64,000 nt of DNA, from positions 191,946 through 255,945 of the forward strand of contig NZ_JAJSLW010000005.1 of NCBI RefSeq assembly GCF_021729145.1, written 5' to 3'. The DNA is from Membranihabitans maritimus. Its GTDB lineage: Bacteria; Bacteroidota; Bacteroidia; Chitinophagales; Saprospiraceae. Positions 1-8,396 of the stretch are shown here, one piece after another; position 1 is the stretch's first letter, and each line of letters begins with the position of its first letter. Position numbers and translations under genes: made by a program. Under the pieces are notes generated by a model. That model was not told the origin of the DNA and searched no databases. It was given only the letters and a program-made list of their open reading frames with translations.

Positions 1-79
1 TGGTATTAACTCCTTTTTCAACTAAATTATTGATTACAACTTTTCCATATTCGCCAGTAGCTCCAGTAATTAATATCAT
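1..79 (-). CDS. NmrA-like NAD(P)-binding protein, N-terminal fragment (cut by window edge)
   Basis: Only the first 26 codons lie in the window; the gene runs off the left edge. Read on the minus strand it begins MILITGATGEYGKVVINNL, which is a Rossmann-fold nucleotide-binding start with the GATGxxG pattern used by NmrA-like and QorB-type quinone reductases. It is divergent from the HxlR regulator at 188, and HxlR regulators are commonly found next to exactly this type of oxidoreductase, so it is the likely regulated target. The domain assignment is solid; the substrate cannot be inferred from a fragment. Confidence 0.75.
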   Translation of the reverse strand, partial: MILITGATGEYGKVVINNLVEKGVNT

Positions 80-138
80 TTTGATTCATTAAAATTTAAG
101 AATGTCACAAAATTAATCATTTGGTATATAAAATATAG

Positions 139-169
139 TTGATTTTCTAATTATATTAGTATACTTTTG
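139..169 (+). promoter_or_regulatory. Bacteroidota-type promoter for the HxlR regulator
   Basis: TTG at 139-141 and TACTTTTG at 162-169, separated by 20 nt, fit the Bacteroidota -33/-7 consensus (TTG, about 19 nt, TAnnTTTG). The predicted transcription start is near 175, giving a leader of about 12 nt before the ATG at 188. Confidence 0.6.
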
Positions 170-176
170 TATAGTA
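157..176. promoter_or_regulatory. Candidate HxlR operator
   Basis: TAGTATAC (157-164), TTTT spacer (165-168), GTATAGTA (169-176): an inverted repeat with 7 of 8 arm positions matching. It lies in the divergent intergenic region and overlaps the -7 box, as expected for repression of both the HxlR gene and the NmrA-like gene. HxlR family dimers are known to bind dyads of this general kind. Binding is inferred. Confidence 0.5.
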
Positions 177-187
177 GAATGTAAAAT

Positions 188-553
188 ATGTTTTCAATGA
201 GTAATCAAAAATCTATTTCTGAGATAAAAAAATGTCCCCGGCAATTTGTTCTCGCCATTAACGATACCCTAAATGTAGTGAGCGGTAAGTGGAAATTACC
301 AATCATTGCTTCATTGCTATATGGAAAGAAACGATTTAAGGATATTCAGGATAATATTGAAAAAATCACACCCAGAATGCTTTCCAAAGAATTAAAGGAA
401 TTGGAGCTAAACGGTGTAGTAGAAAGAACTGTATATGATTCCAGACCCATACGGATTGAATATACCTTGACAGAATCCGGCGAAAAGATATTATCAGTAC
501 TTGATGCGATGGTAGAATGGGGAATGGATCATAGGAAAGTTACGATGCTGTAA
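188..553 (+). CDS. HxlR family transcriptional regulator
   Basis: A 121-residue winged-helix DNA-binding protein. The HxlR domain covers roughly residues 16-115, with the family's conserved cysteine near the N-terminus (C16 in KKCPRQF), the GKWKLPII helix at about 34-41, the recognition helix region ITPRMLSKELKELE, and the wing that includes RIEYTLTESG. Such regulators sense electrophiles, aldehydes or redox change, often through that cysteine. ATG at 188 is used; a second ATG three codons later (197) is possible. It is divergent from an NmrA-like oxidoreductase and has a dyad over its promoter, so autoregulation and control of the neighbour are likely. Confidence 0.9.
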   Translation: MFSMSNQKSISEIKKCPRQFVLAINDTLNVVSGKWKLPIIASLLYGKKRFKDIQDNIEKITPRMLSKELKELELNGVVERTVYDSRPIRIEYTLTESGEKILSVLDAMVEWGMDHRKVTML

Positions 554-630
554 GCGGTTGAAGATTCATTTAGAAAATATGACTCATTAGAAATCAGTAT
601 TTTCCTTAATTCTTTTTAAAAAATCTTATT

Positions 631-1443
631 TCAACTTCTTTTTTTTCTCCTTTTATACCATCTAATTCCTAATAGCAAAATTATGCTAATAAAAATGAAT
701 GGCCAGATGTTAACCAACATTACAAAAAACCATATCAGATTGTTCCAACCGTTTGTAAAACCGTTTGTAAATTTTTCTCCAAACTTTGTTTGATGGGGAA
801 TACGTTGATAAAATGTGATGGTTAGGGTGGAATAGGATACCTGGTTTTGCAGATATTCAAATCTACCTTCAATAGATTCAATTTCAGATCGCAATTCCCC
901 TATTTGCTTTTCAATTTGAAGGATTTCGCTTACTTGATTTGCTTCTTGCAGTAAATCGTGATACCGTTTTTCAAGTTCTTTTTTTGTTTTTAACCTGGCT
1001 TCAATATCCAGAAATTCTTCGGTAACATCCTTTGCGGTAACTTCCTTACTATCAACTTTTTTTACAGCGTTGGTAGTCTCTGTCAATAAAGTATCAAAGT
1101 TGCTGGCAGGAACCCTTATTACAATAGTATTGCTAAAACGTCCGGGCGATTCGAATTCCCTGTCGGATGAAATATATCCATGGTAATTTTCAATTACCTG
1201 AATAATTTTTTCCCGGGTGGTTTTCAGATCCACCGTTTCAAACACAACTCTCCCTTCCTTGATAAGTTTTCGTTCAATATCTGTGAAGTCGGCCTGATTT
1301 TTAGCAATGGGTGTAACGGCTCCTTCTCTTGCAGCACTGACACTAGATTTATTTGAATGGTCAGAACATCCCAGGAACATAACAAAAAAACATAATGTGA
1401 GAAGATTCAATGGATAAGTACTGAAAACAGTGTCAACCTTCAT
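631..1443 (-). CDS. DUF4349 domain-containing lipoprotein
   Basis: A 270-residue envelope protein. It begins with a hydrophobic signal ending in the lipobox-like FLGCS, with Cys26 as the probable lipidation site. The DUF4349 region follows (about 65-235), including a charged coiled-coil stretch (about 150-200, ARLKTKKELEKRYHDLLQ then EILQIEKQIGELRSEIE) and the motif YSTLTITFYQR. One transmembrane helix near 232-258 is followed by a basic tail. The architecture matches DUF4349 proteins, whose function is not known. Its ATG overlaps the 3' end of the upstream VOC gene by 11 nt, so the two are co-transcribed. It converges with the HxlR gene. Confidence 0.85.
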   Translation of the reverse strand: MKVDTVFSTYPLNLLTLCFFVMFLGCSDHSNKSSVSAAREGAVTPIAKNQADFTDIERKLIKEGRVVFETVDLKTTREKIIQVIENYHGYISSDREFESPGRFSNTIVIRVPASNFDTLLTETTNAVKKVDSKEVTAKDVTEEFLDIEARLKTKKELEKRYHDLLQEANQVSEILQIEKQIGELRSEIESIEGRFEYLQNQVSYSTLTITFYQRIPHQTKFGEKFTNGFTNGWNNLIWFFVMLVNIWPFIFISIILLLGIRWYKRRKKRS

Positions 1444-1828
1444 ACTTATGATATTCTGTTATGGTAATAAAGTACCCTTCGGGATCTCGAACGGAGAACT
1501 CTCTTTTTGTAGAATTTGAATTGAAATGAATTTCTTCTTCCACCGGCCAGTTTATATTCTGAATGTTCTGTCGAATTGCTTCCAGGTTATCAGTTCTAAA
1601 ATACAAAATTAACCCATTTCCCGGATTTAGTTCGGGATTTTTCATTGTTGGGTGCTCATCTTCTCCCCACTTGTGGAGACAAAGCATTATTTCTTCGTTT
1701 TCTCCTGTTAAAACAACAAATCTTTCTGGATTCCCATGAATATTTTTAAATCCCAATACATCTTGATACCATTTTGAACAGATGGTTAGATCGTGTACAG
1801 CTATTATAGGATCAATTTTAGCAGGCAT
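1433..1828 (-). CDS. VOC (glyoxalase/bleomycin-resistance) family protein
   Basis: A 131-residue vicinal-oxygen-chelate fold protein. The two beta-alpha-beta-beta-beta modules are visible: IAVHDLTICSKWYQDVLGF near the N-terminus and FSVRDPEGYFITITEYH at the C-terminus, the latter being the standard VOC ending. Family members include glyoxalase I, dioxygenases and drug-binding proteins; nothing here identifies the substrate. It sits in a tight minus-strand group: 11 nt after the DUF2200 gene and overlapping the DUF4349 gene by 11 nt. Confidence 0.85.
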   Translation of the reverse strand: MPAKIDPIIAVHDLTICSKWYQDVLGFKNIHGNPERFVVLTGENEEIMLCLHKWGEDEHPTMKNPELNPGNGLILYFRTDNLEAIRQNIQNINWPVEEEIHFNSNSTKREFSVRDPEGYFITITEYHKYEG

Positions 1829-1839
1829 AATACAATTTA

Positions 1840-2214
1840 CTACTCGGTTCGAAGGATTTTTTCCATTTTCTTTCCCTTAGCCAGTTCGTCGACTAATTTA
1901 TCAAGATATCGTACCTTTTGTGTCAATGGATTATCAATTTCTTCCACCCGGTAACCGCATATTACACCGGTAATCAGATGGACGTTTGGGTGTAAATCCG
2001 CATTTTGGAAAAAAGTTTTGAAAGTCACCTTATCCTTAATCAATTTTTGAATTGATTGATTATTATATCCTGTTAACCATTTTATTACTTGGTGCAATTC
2101 TTCTTTGGTTCTGCCTTTTTTTTCAACCTTTGCAATATAATGTGGGTAAACGGAAGCAAATGTTAGTTTTGCCATTCGCTCGTGATGTTTTTGGTTTTTA
2201 TCCATATCTTTCAT
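1840..2214 (-). CDS. DUF2200 family protein
   Basis: A 124-residue cytosolic protein whose whole length fits DUF2200: the N-terminal HHERMAKLTFASVYPHYIAKVE, the GRTKEELHQVIKWLTGY helix, the FFQNADLHPN motif, ITGVICGYRVEEI and the C-terminal IRYLDKLVDELAKGK-type helix. The biochemical function of this family is unknown. ATG at 2214 is taken; ATG at 2205 (MDKNQKHH) is an equally plausible start. It is followed after 11 nt by the VOC gene and preceded after 17 nt by the DUF1801 gene, so it is part of one operon. Confidence 0.85.
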   Translation of the reverse strand: MKDMDKNQKHHERMAKLTFASVYPHYIAKVEKKGRTKEELHQVIKWLTGYNNQSIQKLIKDKVTFKTFFQNADLHPNVHLITGVICGYRVEEIDNPLTQKVRYLDKLVDELAKGKKMEKILRTE

Positions 2215-2231
2215 TATTGATCTTTCTTTTG

Positions 2232-2621
2232 CTATAGTCTATGCAATAATCCTTTTCTTTTGACTATATTTTTATAATCCCATTGGATTTCTCTTGACTT
2301 TTTCAGCCATCGTTGTAGTTTTTTTTCATCTATTTGATCCGGGGATTTAAAAATAATAGATGCGTCTTTAAATTTTTTACCAATTACATTGAGTTGATCT
2401 TCTTCGAAATCTGCGCCACTCCAGAACATTAAGCGTATACCCATTTTCTGATGACTGTAACCTACGACAGGATTTCCGTTTAAAAACCAAACGGGGTGAC
2501 CATGCCAGATTTTACTTTCTGCTTCGGACAATTCCCTGTCAATGTTTATGGCAAGAAGTTGGCAGATTTCTTTATAGTCCATAGACTGATTGTCATTATA
2601 TTCCTGAATCTTCGGGTTCAT
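2232..2621 (-). CDS. DUF1801 (YdhG-like) family protein
   Basis: A 129-residue protein of the DUF1801/YdhG-like fold. The features seen are the N-terminal helix, the SKIWHGHPVWFLNGNPVVGY segment (about 38-57), the GIRLMFWSGADFEE strand (about 61-75) and the C-terminal DEKKLQRWLKKSREI helix. The family is small and soluble, and some members resemble iron-chaperone frataxin-like folds, but the role is not established. It is the first gene of the minus-strand group DUF1801-DUF2200-VOC-DUF4349. Confidence 0.8.
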   Translation of the reverse strand: MNPKIQEYNDNQSMDYKEICQLLAINIDRELSEAESKIWHGHPVWFLNGNPVVGYSHQKMGIRLMFWSGADFEEDQLNVIGKKFKDASIIFKSPDQIDEKKLQRWLKKSREIQWDYKNIVKRKGLLHRL

Positions 2622-2858
2622 TCGATTTTTACTTTAATCCCAATAGATAATATCTACTAATATACATTTTATGGTAAGATTAATAATGGTATTTATTATT
2701 CTTTGAAATATACTGTTGAAATGGATAGTCCCAATTTCAGGTTTGTATTGCATTTAATTATGGAATGGCCGTTGATACGGCAGAATCTCTTATCCAGTAC
2801 TGCGCAACAAATTATTTTTTGTTAATTGTTTTTATGATAATAAAATCCGATAGTATTA

Positions 2859-3599
2859 CTACTTTAGATTATTTACTTTCCTAAATGCAAATTTTGGAGC
2901 AATTCTGGAAATTCTATATAACAGTTTGGCAGCACCCACTTTTATTTCATCTTTATTTTTTTGCAATCCAGTTAACATTTCCGATACTGCCTTTTCAGGA
3001 GTAATTGCCATCTGTGGTGGGTGTCCTTTGTGCCAGGGTGTTTTGACAGCCGGGAAGAAAACTTCTGTCACTTTTACCCCTTCTTTTTCTGTTTGTTTTC
3101 TCAGCACTTGTGTGAATGAGTGAATGGCTGCTTTGGTGGCGCAATAAAAAGGATAATCACTTCTGGGAACATAAACCAATCCGGAGGTAATGTTGATGAT
3201 ATTAGCATTTTGTTTTTTCCGCAGGAAAGGATATAGTTTTTTTATCAAATTGATCGGAGCCAAAACATTGACTGATAATTCTTTTTCGGCCATCTGAACA
3301 GCCTCTTTGGTTTCAACAAAATTGATTTTATGCACAATGGCGGCATTGTTTATTAATATATTAATTTGGGGATATCTGAATTGAATTTGCTCAATTAACC
3401 CATTGCATTGGGCTAAATCTCCCAAATCGCATTGTATTATTTTAATTTGGGGGACAAGTTTTTTTGCTTCTTTCAGCTTTTCCATAGAGCGACTACAAAT
3501 TATAATGATATTGTTCCATTTCGATAGTTGTTTGCATAATTCAAGTCCTATACCTGAACTACCTCCCGTAATTAATATAGTATTCCCTGATAAATTCAT
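2859..3599 (-). CDS. SDR family NAD(P)-dependent oxidoreductase (DltE-like)
   Basis: A 246-residue classical short-chain dehydrogenase/reductase. It has the nucleotide-binding TGGSSGIG at about residues 9-16, the NNAA motif (about 86-89), the catalytic Ser in NITSG (about 138) and YCATK as the YxxxK catalytic pair (about 151-155). The overall pattern resembles the DltE-type SDR subgroup of Bacteroidota and Firmicutes; the substrate cannot be told. It lies 64 nt downstream of a Crp/Fnr regulator on the same strand, suggesting the regulator controls or is co-transcribed with it. Confidence 0.9.
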   Translation of the reverse strand: MNLSGNTILITGGSSGIGLELCKQLSKWNNIIIICSRSMEKLKEAKKLVPQIKIIQCDLGDLAQCNGLIEQIQFRYPQINILINNAAIVHKINFVETKEAVQMAEKELSVNVLAPINLIKKLYPFLRKKQNANIINITSGLVYVPRSDYPFYCATKAAIHSFTQVLRKQTEKEGVKVTEVFFPAVKTPWHKGHPPQMAITPEKAVSEMLTGLQKNKDEIKVGAAKLLYRISRIAPKFAFRKVNNLK

Positions 3600-3663
3600 G
3601 ATAAATATTTTGATGATTCAGGACAAATCTATAGTATGAAAAGGGAATAAAAATTGACTTATG

Positions 3664-4203
3664 TTAGGTTGCTAATTTTTTTCTTATTCTACTTAAAGAT
3701 TCGGGTTGAATTCCGAGAAAAGAGGCAATTAAAGTCAGATTAATTCTATTATCGAGATGGGGATATTCTTTCAGAAATTTTATGTACCGTGTTTCTGCGT
3801 CTAAAAATAATAAATCACGTTCCCTTTGCTCTTTTTTAGCCATTGCTTTTTCGAGATTGGCAATCAATAGGAAGTTCCACTTAGGATCTTCATTCCTTAT
3901 TTTCAACCAATTGTGGTAGGTGATTTCTACAATAACTGAATTTTCCAATGCCTCTACAGTGAAATGGGACGGTATATTATGAACCATAGAAGTATAGGAA
4001 CTGATAATGTTCTTTTCAGGCATAAATACTTTAGTATATTCTTTCCCGTCCTGTGTTAAATAGTAGTAACGAAATAAGCCTGACTTTACAATAGCTAATT
4101 TATTCGGAATACTTCCTTCCCTTATAAATATCTGGTGGGGCTGAAAATATTTCTTTGTACCGTATTTCTCAAGTTCTTGAAGTAATGATGATAGTTTATT
4201 CAT
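3664..4203 (-). CDS. Crp/Fnr family transcriptional regulator
   Basis: A 179-residue regulator. It has an N-terminal cyclic-nucleotide-binding-like beta barrel (about 25-115, including HQIFIREGSIPNKLAIVKSG and FRYYYLTQDGKEYTKVF) and a short C-terminal HTH with the helix ending IQPESLSRIRKK, typical of the compact Bacteroidota Crp/Fnr proteins. There is no Fnr-type N-terminal cysteine cluster, so oxygen sensing by an Fe-S cluster is unlikely. It precedes the SDR gene on the same strand. Confidence 0.9.
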   Translation of the reverse strand: MNKLSSLLQELEKYGTKKYFQPHQIFIREGSIPNKLAIVKSGLFRYYYLTQDGKEYTKVFMPEKNIISSYTSMVHNIPSHFTVEALENSVIVEITYHNWLKIRNEDPKWNFLLIANLEKAMAKKEQRERDLLFLDAETRYIKFLKEYPHLDNRINLTLIASFLGIQPESLSRIRKKLAT

Positions 4204-4261
4204 ATAAGCAAAATAGATAACATCTTTATATTTGAATGTATTTTGGTTTATATCGGTCTTG

Positions 4262-4645
4262 TTATTGTAGAGTTGTAATGTGCGTTCTTATACTTTTTAC
4301 CGGTGAATAATTCCGGGAAGATTTAAATCGGACAATATCACAAAAGGATACTTTCTTCCCGTTTTCAAATTCCAGTTGTCCCTCCACTACACCATCATAC
4401 CCATGGGTGATAATGGTGGTGATCGTTAATGCTGAAACTGTAATACTACGATATTTTTGCAGTTCGGCAAGGACAGACGATTGCCCTGTAAAGGATTGAG
4501 CTCCGACTATACTCCAATGTATGTCTTCGGTGGTATTATCCTGAAGGTAATTAGTATCAAATGTGACTATTGCAGAGATAAAGTCTTTTAGATATACAAT
4601 CTTCGGAGCATTCCCACATTGAGACGGAACATTTATTTTTACCAT
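4262..4645 (-). CDS. Probable NTF2/SnoaL-like protein
   Basis: A 127-residue soluble protein. The run of beta strands (TTEDIHWSIVGAQSFTGQSS, TITTIITHGYDGVVEGQLEF, KVSFCDIVRFKSSR) resembles SnoaL/NTF2-like cone proteins, in which a helix plus curved sheet forms a small pocket. The phrase HGYDGVVEGQLEFENGKKVSFCDI is the usual late part of this fold. Function cannot be predicted further. It is encoded just upstream of the Crp/Fnr gene with a gap of about 58 nt. Confidence 0.6.
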   Translation of the reverse strand: MVKINVPSQCGNAPKIVYLKDFISAIVTFDTNYLQDNTTEDIHWSIVGAQSFTGQSSVLAELQKYRSITVSALTITTIITHGYDGVVEGQLEFENGKKVSFCDIVRFKSSRNYSPVKSIRTHITTLQ

Positions 4646-4751
4646 GTGTATAATTAGGTCTTTTCTAAAAATTTATTGTAGAAAGCAAGGTTGTAATAAA
4701 TAATCTTTTTAACAATTCAGGTGCTTCCTATGAACGCTTATACTTCTCGGG

Positions 4752-6404
4752 TTATTGAGTATTTATTTCTATATTCCTGAACATATACATATTGTCACTC
4801 ACCCTTAATTTTTTGCCACTGGTAGTAGAAATATTTTGCAGGGTTACTTCGTCGGATACGACGTAGGGGAATTTTTCCCGATATGTATCATCGTTCAATT
4901 CTGGATTGAAATTTTTGAACAAGGTAGGTCCGTCATAATCATCAGGAAAATTTGAGTCGTCAATTTCAAGCGATTCAATGGTAATTTTTTTAGGCATATA
5001 GCATGTATAACCAAAATCGTGTTGACCTGAATTGTACCCTCCAATTAAGCTTACATTATTATGTCTGTTAGCCCTGGGGATGAAAATACAATTCCGAATA
5101 ATGAAATCGCCCTCCCAGGTGCTGCCATAATCTGACCGGAGGTTAACAAGAGTAGTCCCGCGAATGGTACTATTTTCCACAGTCAGGGTCCCGGTACCGA
5201 TAGCATTGATTCCCATGTGTCCCAACGTAGAATTGCGTATGGTGGCATTCGCCACGCCCATATGGGCGTCGAACCTGGAAAAGATACAACCGTCGAACAA
5301 AAGGTTTTTGGAATAGTTTGACCCCATAATTCCCCAATAGGTCCTGTCATTGATATCATTGGTTTGACTGCAATTTATGAATGAGACATTGAGTGCCCTG
5401 TTAACCAAAATATCATAAGATCCCATCGATACAGAATCTCCGGCTGAACCAACTGTCCGGTAGGTTTTGTGTCCAGTAAGTACGGTATTCTTAACCATTA
5501 CGTAGGAACAGTCTTGTATCCTCAAAAAACCCCCGTACGGTGCACCGTTTTCTGTTTCGCCGGTAATGTGGTGTTCCAGGCCATCGATTACTACATTTGA
5601 GCGCTGGATTAAAATATTCCGATCGTAGTAAGTATATTTTGATGGAGCCTTATTTGCAATAGTAGTAAAATGCCCACCGGAAATAGTTAGTCGATCTTCG
5701 TTTATGGGTAAAACTTTGATGGCAGTAATTTGATCAAAATCCCATATTATAGGGGCATTCATATCTACATAACCGTTTTGATCCACTACAAAAATATCAG
5801 TTTGCGAGGAACCATCATTATGGTTGGGACCATATCGGATGTATCTTCGGGTATTGGAATCGGTAACGGTGACTAAATGAGGACCGTTAAAGGAAGCATC
5901 AATTTTTAACTGATTTTTCTTTAGGGAAGAAATCCCTTTCAGGTTATAAGATTTCAGACCGGAATTTATCACAAAAATGGATGCATTCCGGTTCTCCACT
6001 TCAGTGTCGTCAATAATAAATTTTGCTGTCCCGAAATCGGTAGATGTGCGTATAATCGCCGTCCGTTCTTTACCACTAATATAGTAAATGTATCCATCGT
6101 CGGCTTTTACCGGCAGGGCTTGTTGGTTCGCAAAGGCATGAGTAGCTGCGATATTGTCCATATCGTCTGATTTACCATCGCCTTTGGCGCCAAAGTCACT
6201 GTACTGAATAAATCCTTTATTGTTTAATTTTTTTACAACTTTTGGTGAAACATTGAGTTGTAGTTCCCCATTCTCATTTGTTATAATACTGGTTTTACCT
6301 TTTTTCGACGTAATTATTACTTCATTACCTGAAATACCAGATTGTCCCCTTACTATAATGGCAAATGATATAATACAGAGAGATAGTAAAAAGCACTTCA
6401 TCAT
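4752..6404 (-). CDS. Secreted right-handed parallel beta-helix protein (pectate-lyase-like superfamily)
   Basis: A 550-residue exported protein. A signal peptide (about 1-20, ending VRGQ) is followed by a short N-terminal strand region, then FIQYSDFGAKGDGKSDDMDN at about 67-86, the hallmark entry of the pectate-lyase superfamily fold. From about 240 to 480 there are repeated short turns with N/D/I ladders (for example FINCSQTNDIND, VANATIRNST, GTLTVENSTIRGT) that build parallel beta-helix coils. Such proteins bind or cleave polysaccharides. No catalytic set can be assigned by eye, and no C-terminal sorting domain is seen. It stands alone, without neighbouring glycan genes. Confidence 0.8.
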   Translation of the reverse strand: MMKCFLLSLCIISFAIIVRGQSGISGNEVIITSKKGKTSIITNENGELQLNVSPKVVKKLNNKGFIQYSDFGAKGDGKSDDMDNIAATHAFANQQALPVKADDGYIYYISGKERTAIIRTSTDFGTAKFIIDDTEVENRNASIFVINSGLKSYNLKGISSLKKNQLKIDASFNGPHLVTVTDSNTRRYIRYGPNHNDGSSQTDIFVVDQNGYVDMNAPIIWDFDQITAIKVLPINEDRLTISGGHFTTIANKAPSKYTYYDRNILIQRSNVVIDGLEHHITGETENGAPYGGFLRIQDCSYVMVKNTVLTGHKTYRTVGSAGDSVSMGSYDILVNRALNVSFINCSQTNDINDRTYWGIMGSNYSKNLLFDGCIFSRFDAHMGVANATIRNSTLGHMGINAIGTGTLTVENSTIRGTTLVNLRSDYGSTWEGDFIIRNCIFIPRANRHNNVSLIGGYNSGQHDFGYTCYMPKKITIESLEIDDSNFPDDYDGPTLFKNFNPELNDDTYREKFPYVVSDEVTLQNISTTSGKKLRVSDNMYMFRNIEINTQ

Positions 6405-6431
6405 TATATTTTATGTTTATTTGAAATTTTT

Positions 6432-6677
6432 TTATGGAAATGTTGGCAGATAAAATAAATTATTTTTTAGGAATAGCTGTGATAATCTGACAATTGGCGT
6501 TTGTTGAAAGTATTCTCCATTTTTCGAATAATTAAATAGAGCTCCATTAAGTGACTTGCAAATGATTATACTTCCTAATCCATCAGAGAAACCAGGTACC
6601 TTTATAATACCATAAAGGGTAGAAATTAGGGGAGCTAACCTTTTCCCTTTAATTAGATTAGGTAAGTATTTATTCAT
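6432..6677 (-). CDS. Hypothetical small ORF (81 aa), doubtful
   Basis: An 81-codon stop-free stretch starting with ATG at 6677 on the minus strand, just upstream of the beta-helix gene. I do not recognise the product. It has a mixed composition with no signal peptide or membrane helix. It could be a decayed gene fragment, since this side of the window contains several, or a chance ORF in AT-rich DNA. Confidence 0.2.
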   Translation of the reverse strand: MNKYLPNLIKGKRLAPLISTLYGIIKVPGFSDGLGSIIICKSLNGALFNYSKNGEYFQQTPIVRLSQLFLKNNLFYLPTFP

Positions 6678-7139
6678 GTCTTTTAAGGCTTGTGGTTTTT
6701 ATTGTTAATCATAGCTATTGACCTAAGATAACTATCTTTGTACACAGATTAAAATTCAATTGACATTATTGTTTTTTATTCGGAATAAGGTATTATGTGT
6801 CATATATAATTAAGTTTAGAGAAGGGGGGAGATACAATATCACAATGAGTGACAAAAAATTATAAATACGGAGGGAATTTTGCTATTGGACTTGAAGGGA
6901 AGGCTAACCTTATGTATTAGGATTTGTACTGGAAATTTATTGACTGTAAAGGAGTACAAATTATTCCTTTTGTCATAAGTTGAAAAAAATAAAGGCTCAA
7001 ATACTTGTATAAATTTTATATGCGACGGAGCGGTGAATAATGTACTGATATTCCTTCAGATCTCGTTCCTTTATTAGACTTATTAATGGCCTGGAGTTTT
7101 ATATTTTCATTTAGGCATTAAAGTTATGATGCCTACCAA
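6678..7139. other. Intergenic region, nothing recognised
   Basis: About 460 bp between the doubtful 81-aa ORF and the pirin gene. Frequent stops in all frames; a purine-rich patch (agaaggggggagataca) lies near 6819. I see no RNA gene, clear hairpin or promoter that I can support. Confidence 0.4.
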
Positions 7140-8047
7140 TCAGTTTCTATTCTTATTCTTTTTCAGATTTGGTAGCGGAACAAATTCCTTATTATCTCCA
7201 GGTATTTTTGGGAAAGCATCCAGGTTTTGAATTTTCCAATTTTCTTTTGCTTGCTCCAAAATAGATTTGTCAGAATGAACAAAATTCCAAAACATAAATC
7301 GTTCTTCATCAAAAGGTTCCCCTCCAAAAAGATACAGGGTTGTTTTGCCATTTGTTTCAAATTCACATAATGTTGCTTTTTTAGCAATTAATAATTGTTT
7401 ACTTCCATAATCCTTATTTTCAATTTTTACAGTACCTTCTAAAACATACATGCCTACCTCGCCAAAAAGTTTATCTCCGATATTGATTATTTTAGGTGTT
7501 TCGGTTTTAATTTCCAGAAAATATAAGGGACTATGGACAGGGACCGGCGATTTTTTAGTTTTAATTTCACCGGCAATCAATTTATAATAAATACCTTTTT
7601 CTTCCCAGGTTGGTATTTTTTCTTGGTTAATGTGATGAAAAGATGGTTCTGATTGTTCCAGGTGTTTGGGCAGGCCTATCCATATTTGAAAACCGTGTAA
7701 AAACGAATCTTTGTTTCGAAGGTATTCAGGTGTCCTTTCTGAATGGACCACTCCTTTCCCAGTTGTCATCCAATTAACTTCACCGGGCTTAATCTCTATC
7801 TCATTACCGAGACTATCGCGATGGAATATCGCACCATCTAATAAATAGGTTAAAGTGGAGAGGCCTATATGTGGATGGGGAGGCACGTCCAGATTTTGAT
7901 GGTCCTTGAGGCAAGCCGGTCCCATATGATCGATAAATACAAATGGGCAACAGCCCTTTTCTGTCGGAAAGGTAGTAGCCTGCCAACCAAAAAATTTCCA
8001 ATATCTGCAGCTTTTTCTTCCAATATGAGTCCTACGTTTGATTGCAT
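7140..8047 (-). pseudogene. Pirin family protein, frameshifted
   Basis: A pirin-like bicupin of about 300 residues split by a frameshift. The 5' part starts at ATG 8047 (MQSNVGLILEEKAADIGNFL...LPFRQKRAV) and then leaves frame. The rest continues from about 7942 as PFVFIDHMGPACLKDHQ and runs to the stop at 7140. Joining the frames restores the family's KRAVGPFVFIDHMGPA region; the junction near 7942-7945 is GTT-G-CCA, consistent with loss of two bases of a Gly codon or gain of one base. Metal-site residues (PHPHIG, HSE) are intact downstream. Pirins are cytosolic Fe-binding cupins, some with quercetinase activity. A translation restart at ATG 7925 would lack about 40 residues. Sequencing error is possible. 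Confidence 0.85.
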
Positions 8048-8396
8048 TGAAGTTGTTTAATATTGAATGTTAAATTAATGAAATGTTGTTGATTCTTTCC
8101 AACTCAAATCCCAATGGGATAATACGGACCTCACTATGAGTTTGGTCCCCATAAGCCCGGGATCAAAAATAGGTGATTCTGAATGCTTTCTGGGTACAGG
8201 TAAGTAACTTAGCAATTTGTTTTTAAAAGGCGTCATTATTGCCTATTTAAATTTCGAGTATGTTTTCAATAGTTGAATAATATAATTATTAAATCGATTT
8301 AAATAGCAAAATTCTGGTTTTCCGAATTTATTCCAGGTAATGCCAATATCTCAATATGATTTTTTTCTATCTTTTTTCGGGATTGAACAAACATAG
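8048..8396. other. Intergenic region, nothing recognised
   Basis: About 350 bp between the pirin gene and the FkbM-type remnant. No supported gene, RNA or terminator. AT-rich with stops in every frame. Confidence 0.4.

Noticed and set aside
7813-8047. Two short minus-strand ORFs read as separate genes at the 5' side of the pirin gene
   Set aside because: One of them is simply the pirin N-terminus before the frameshift; the other is an out-of-frame shadow.
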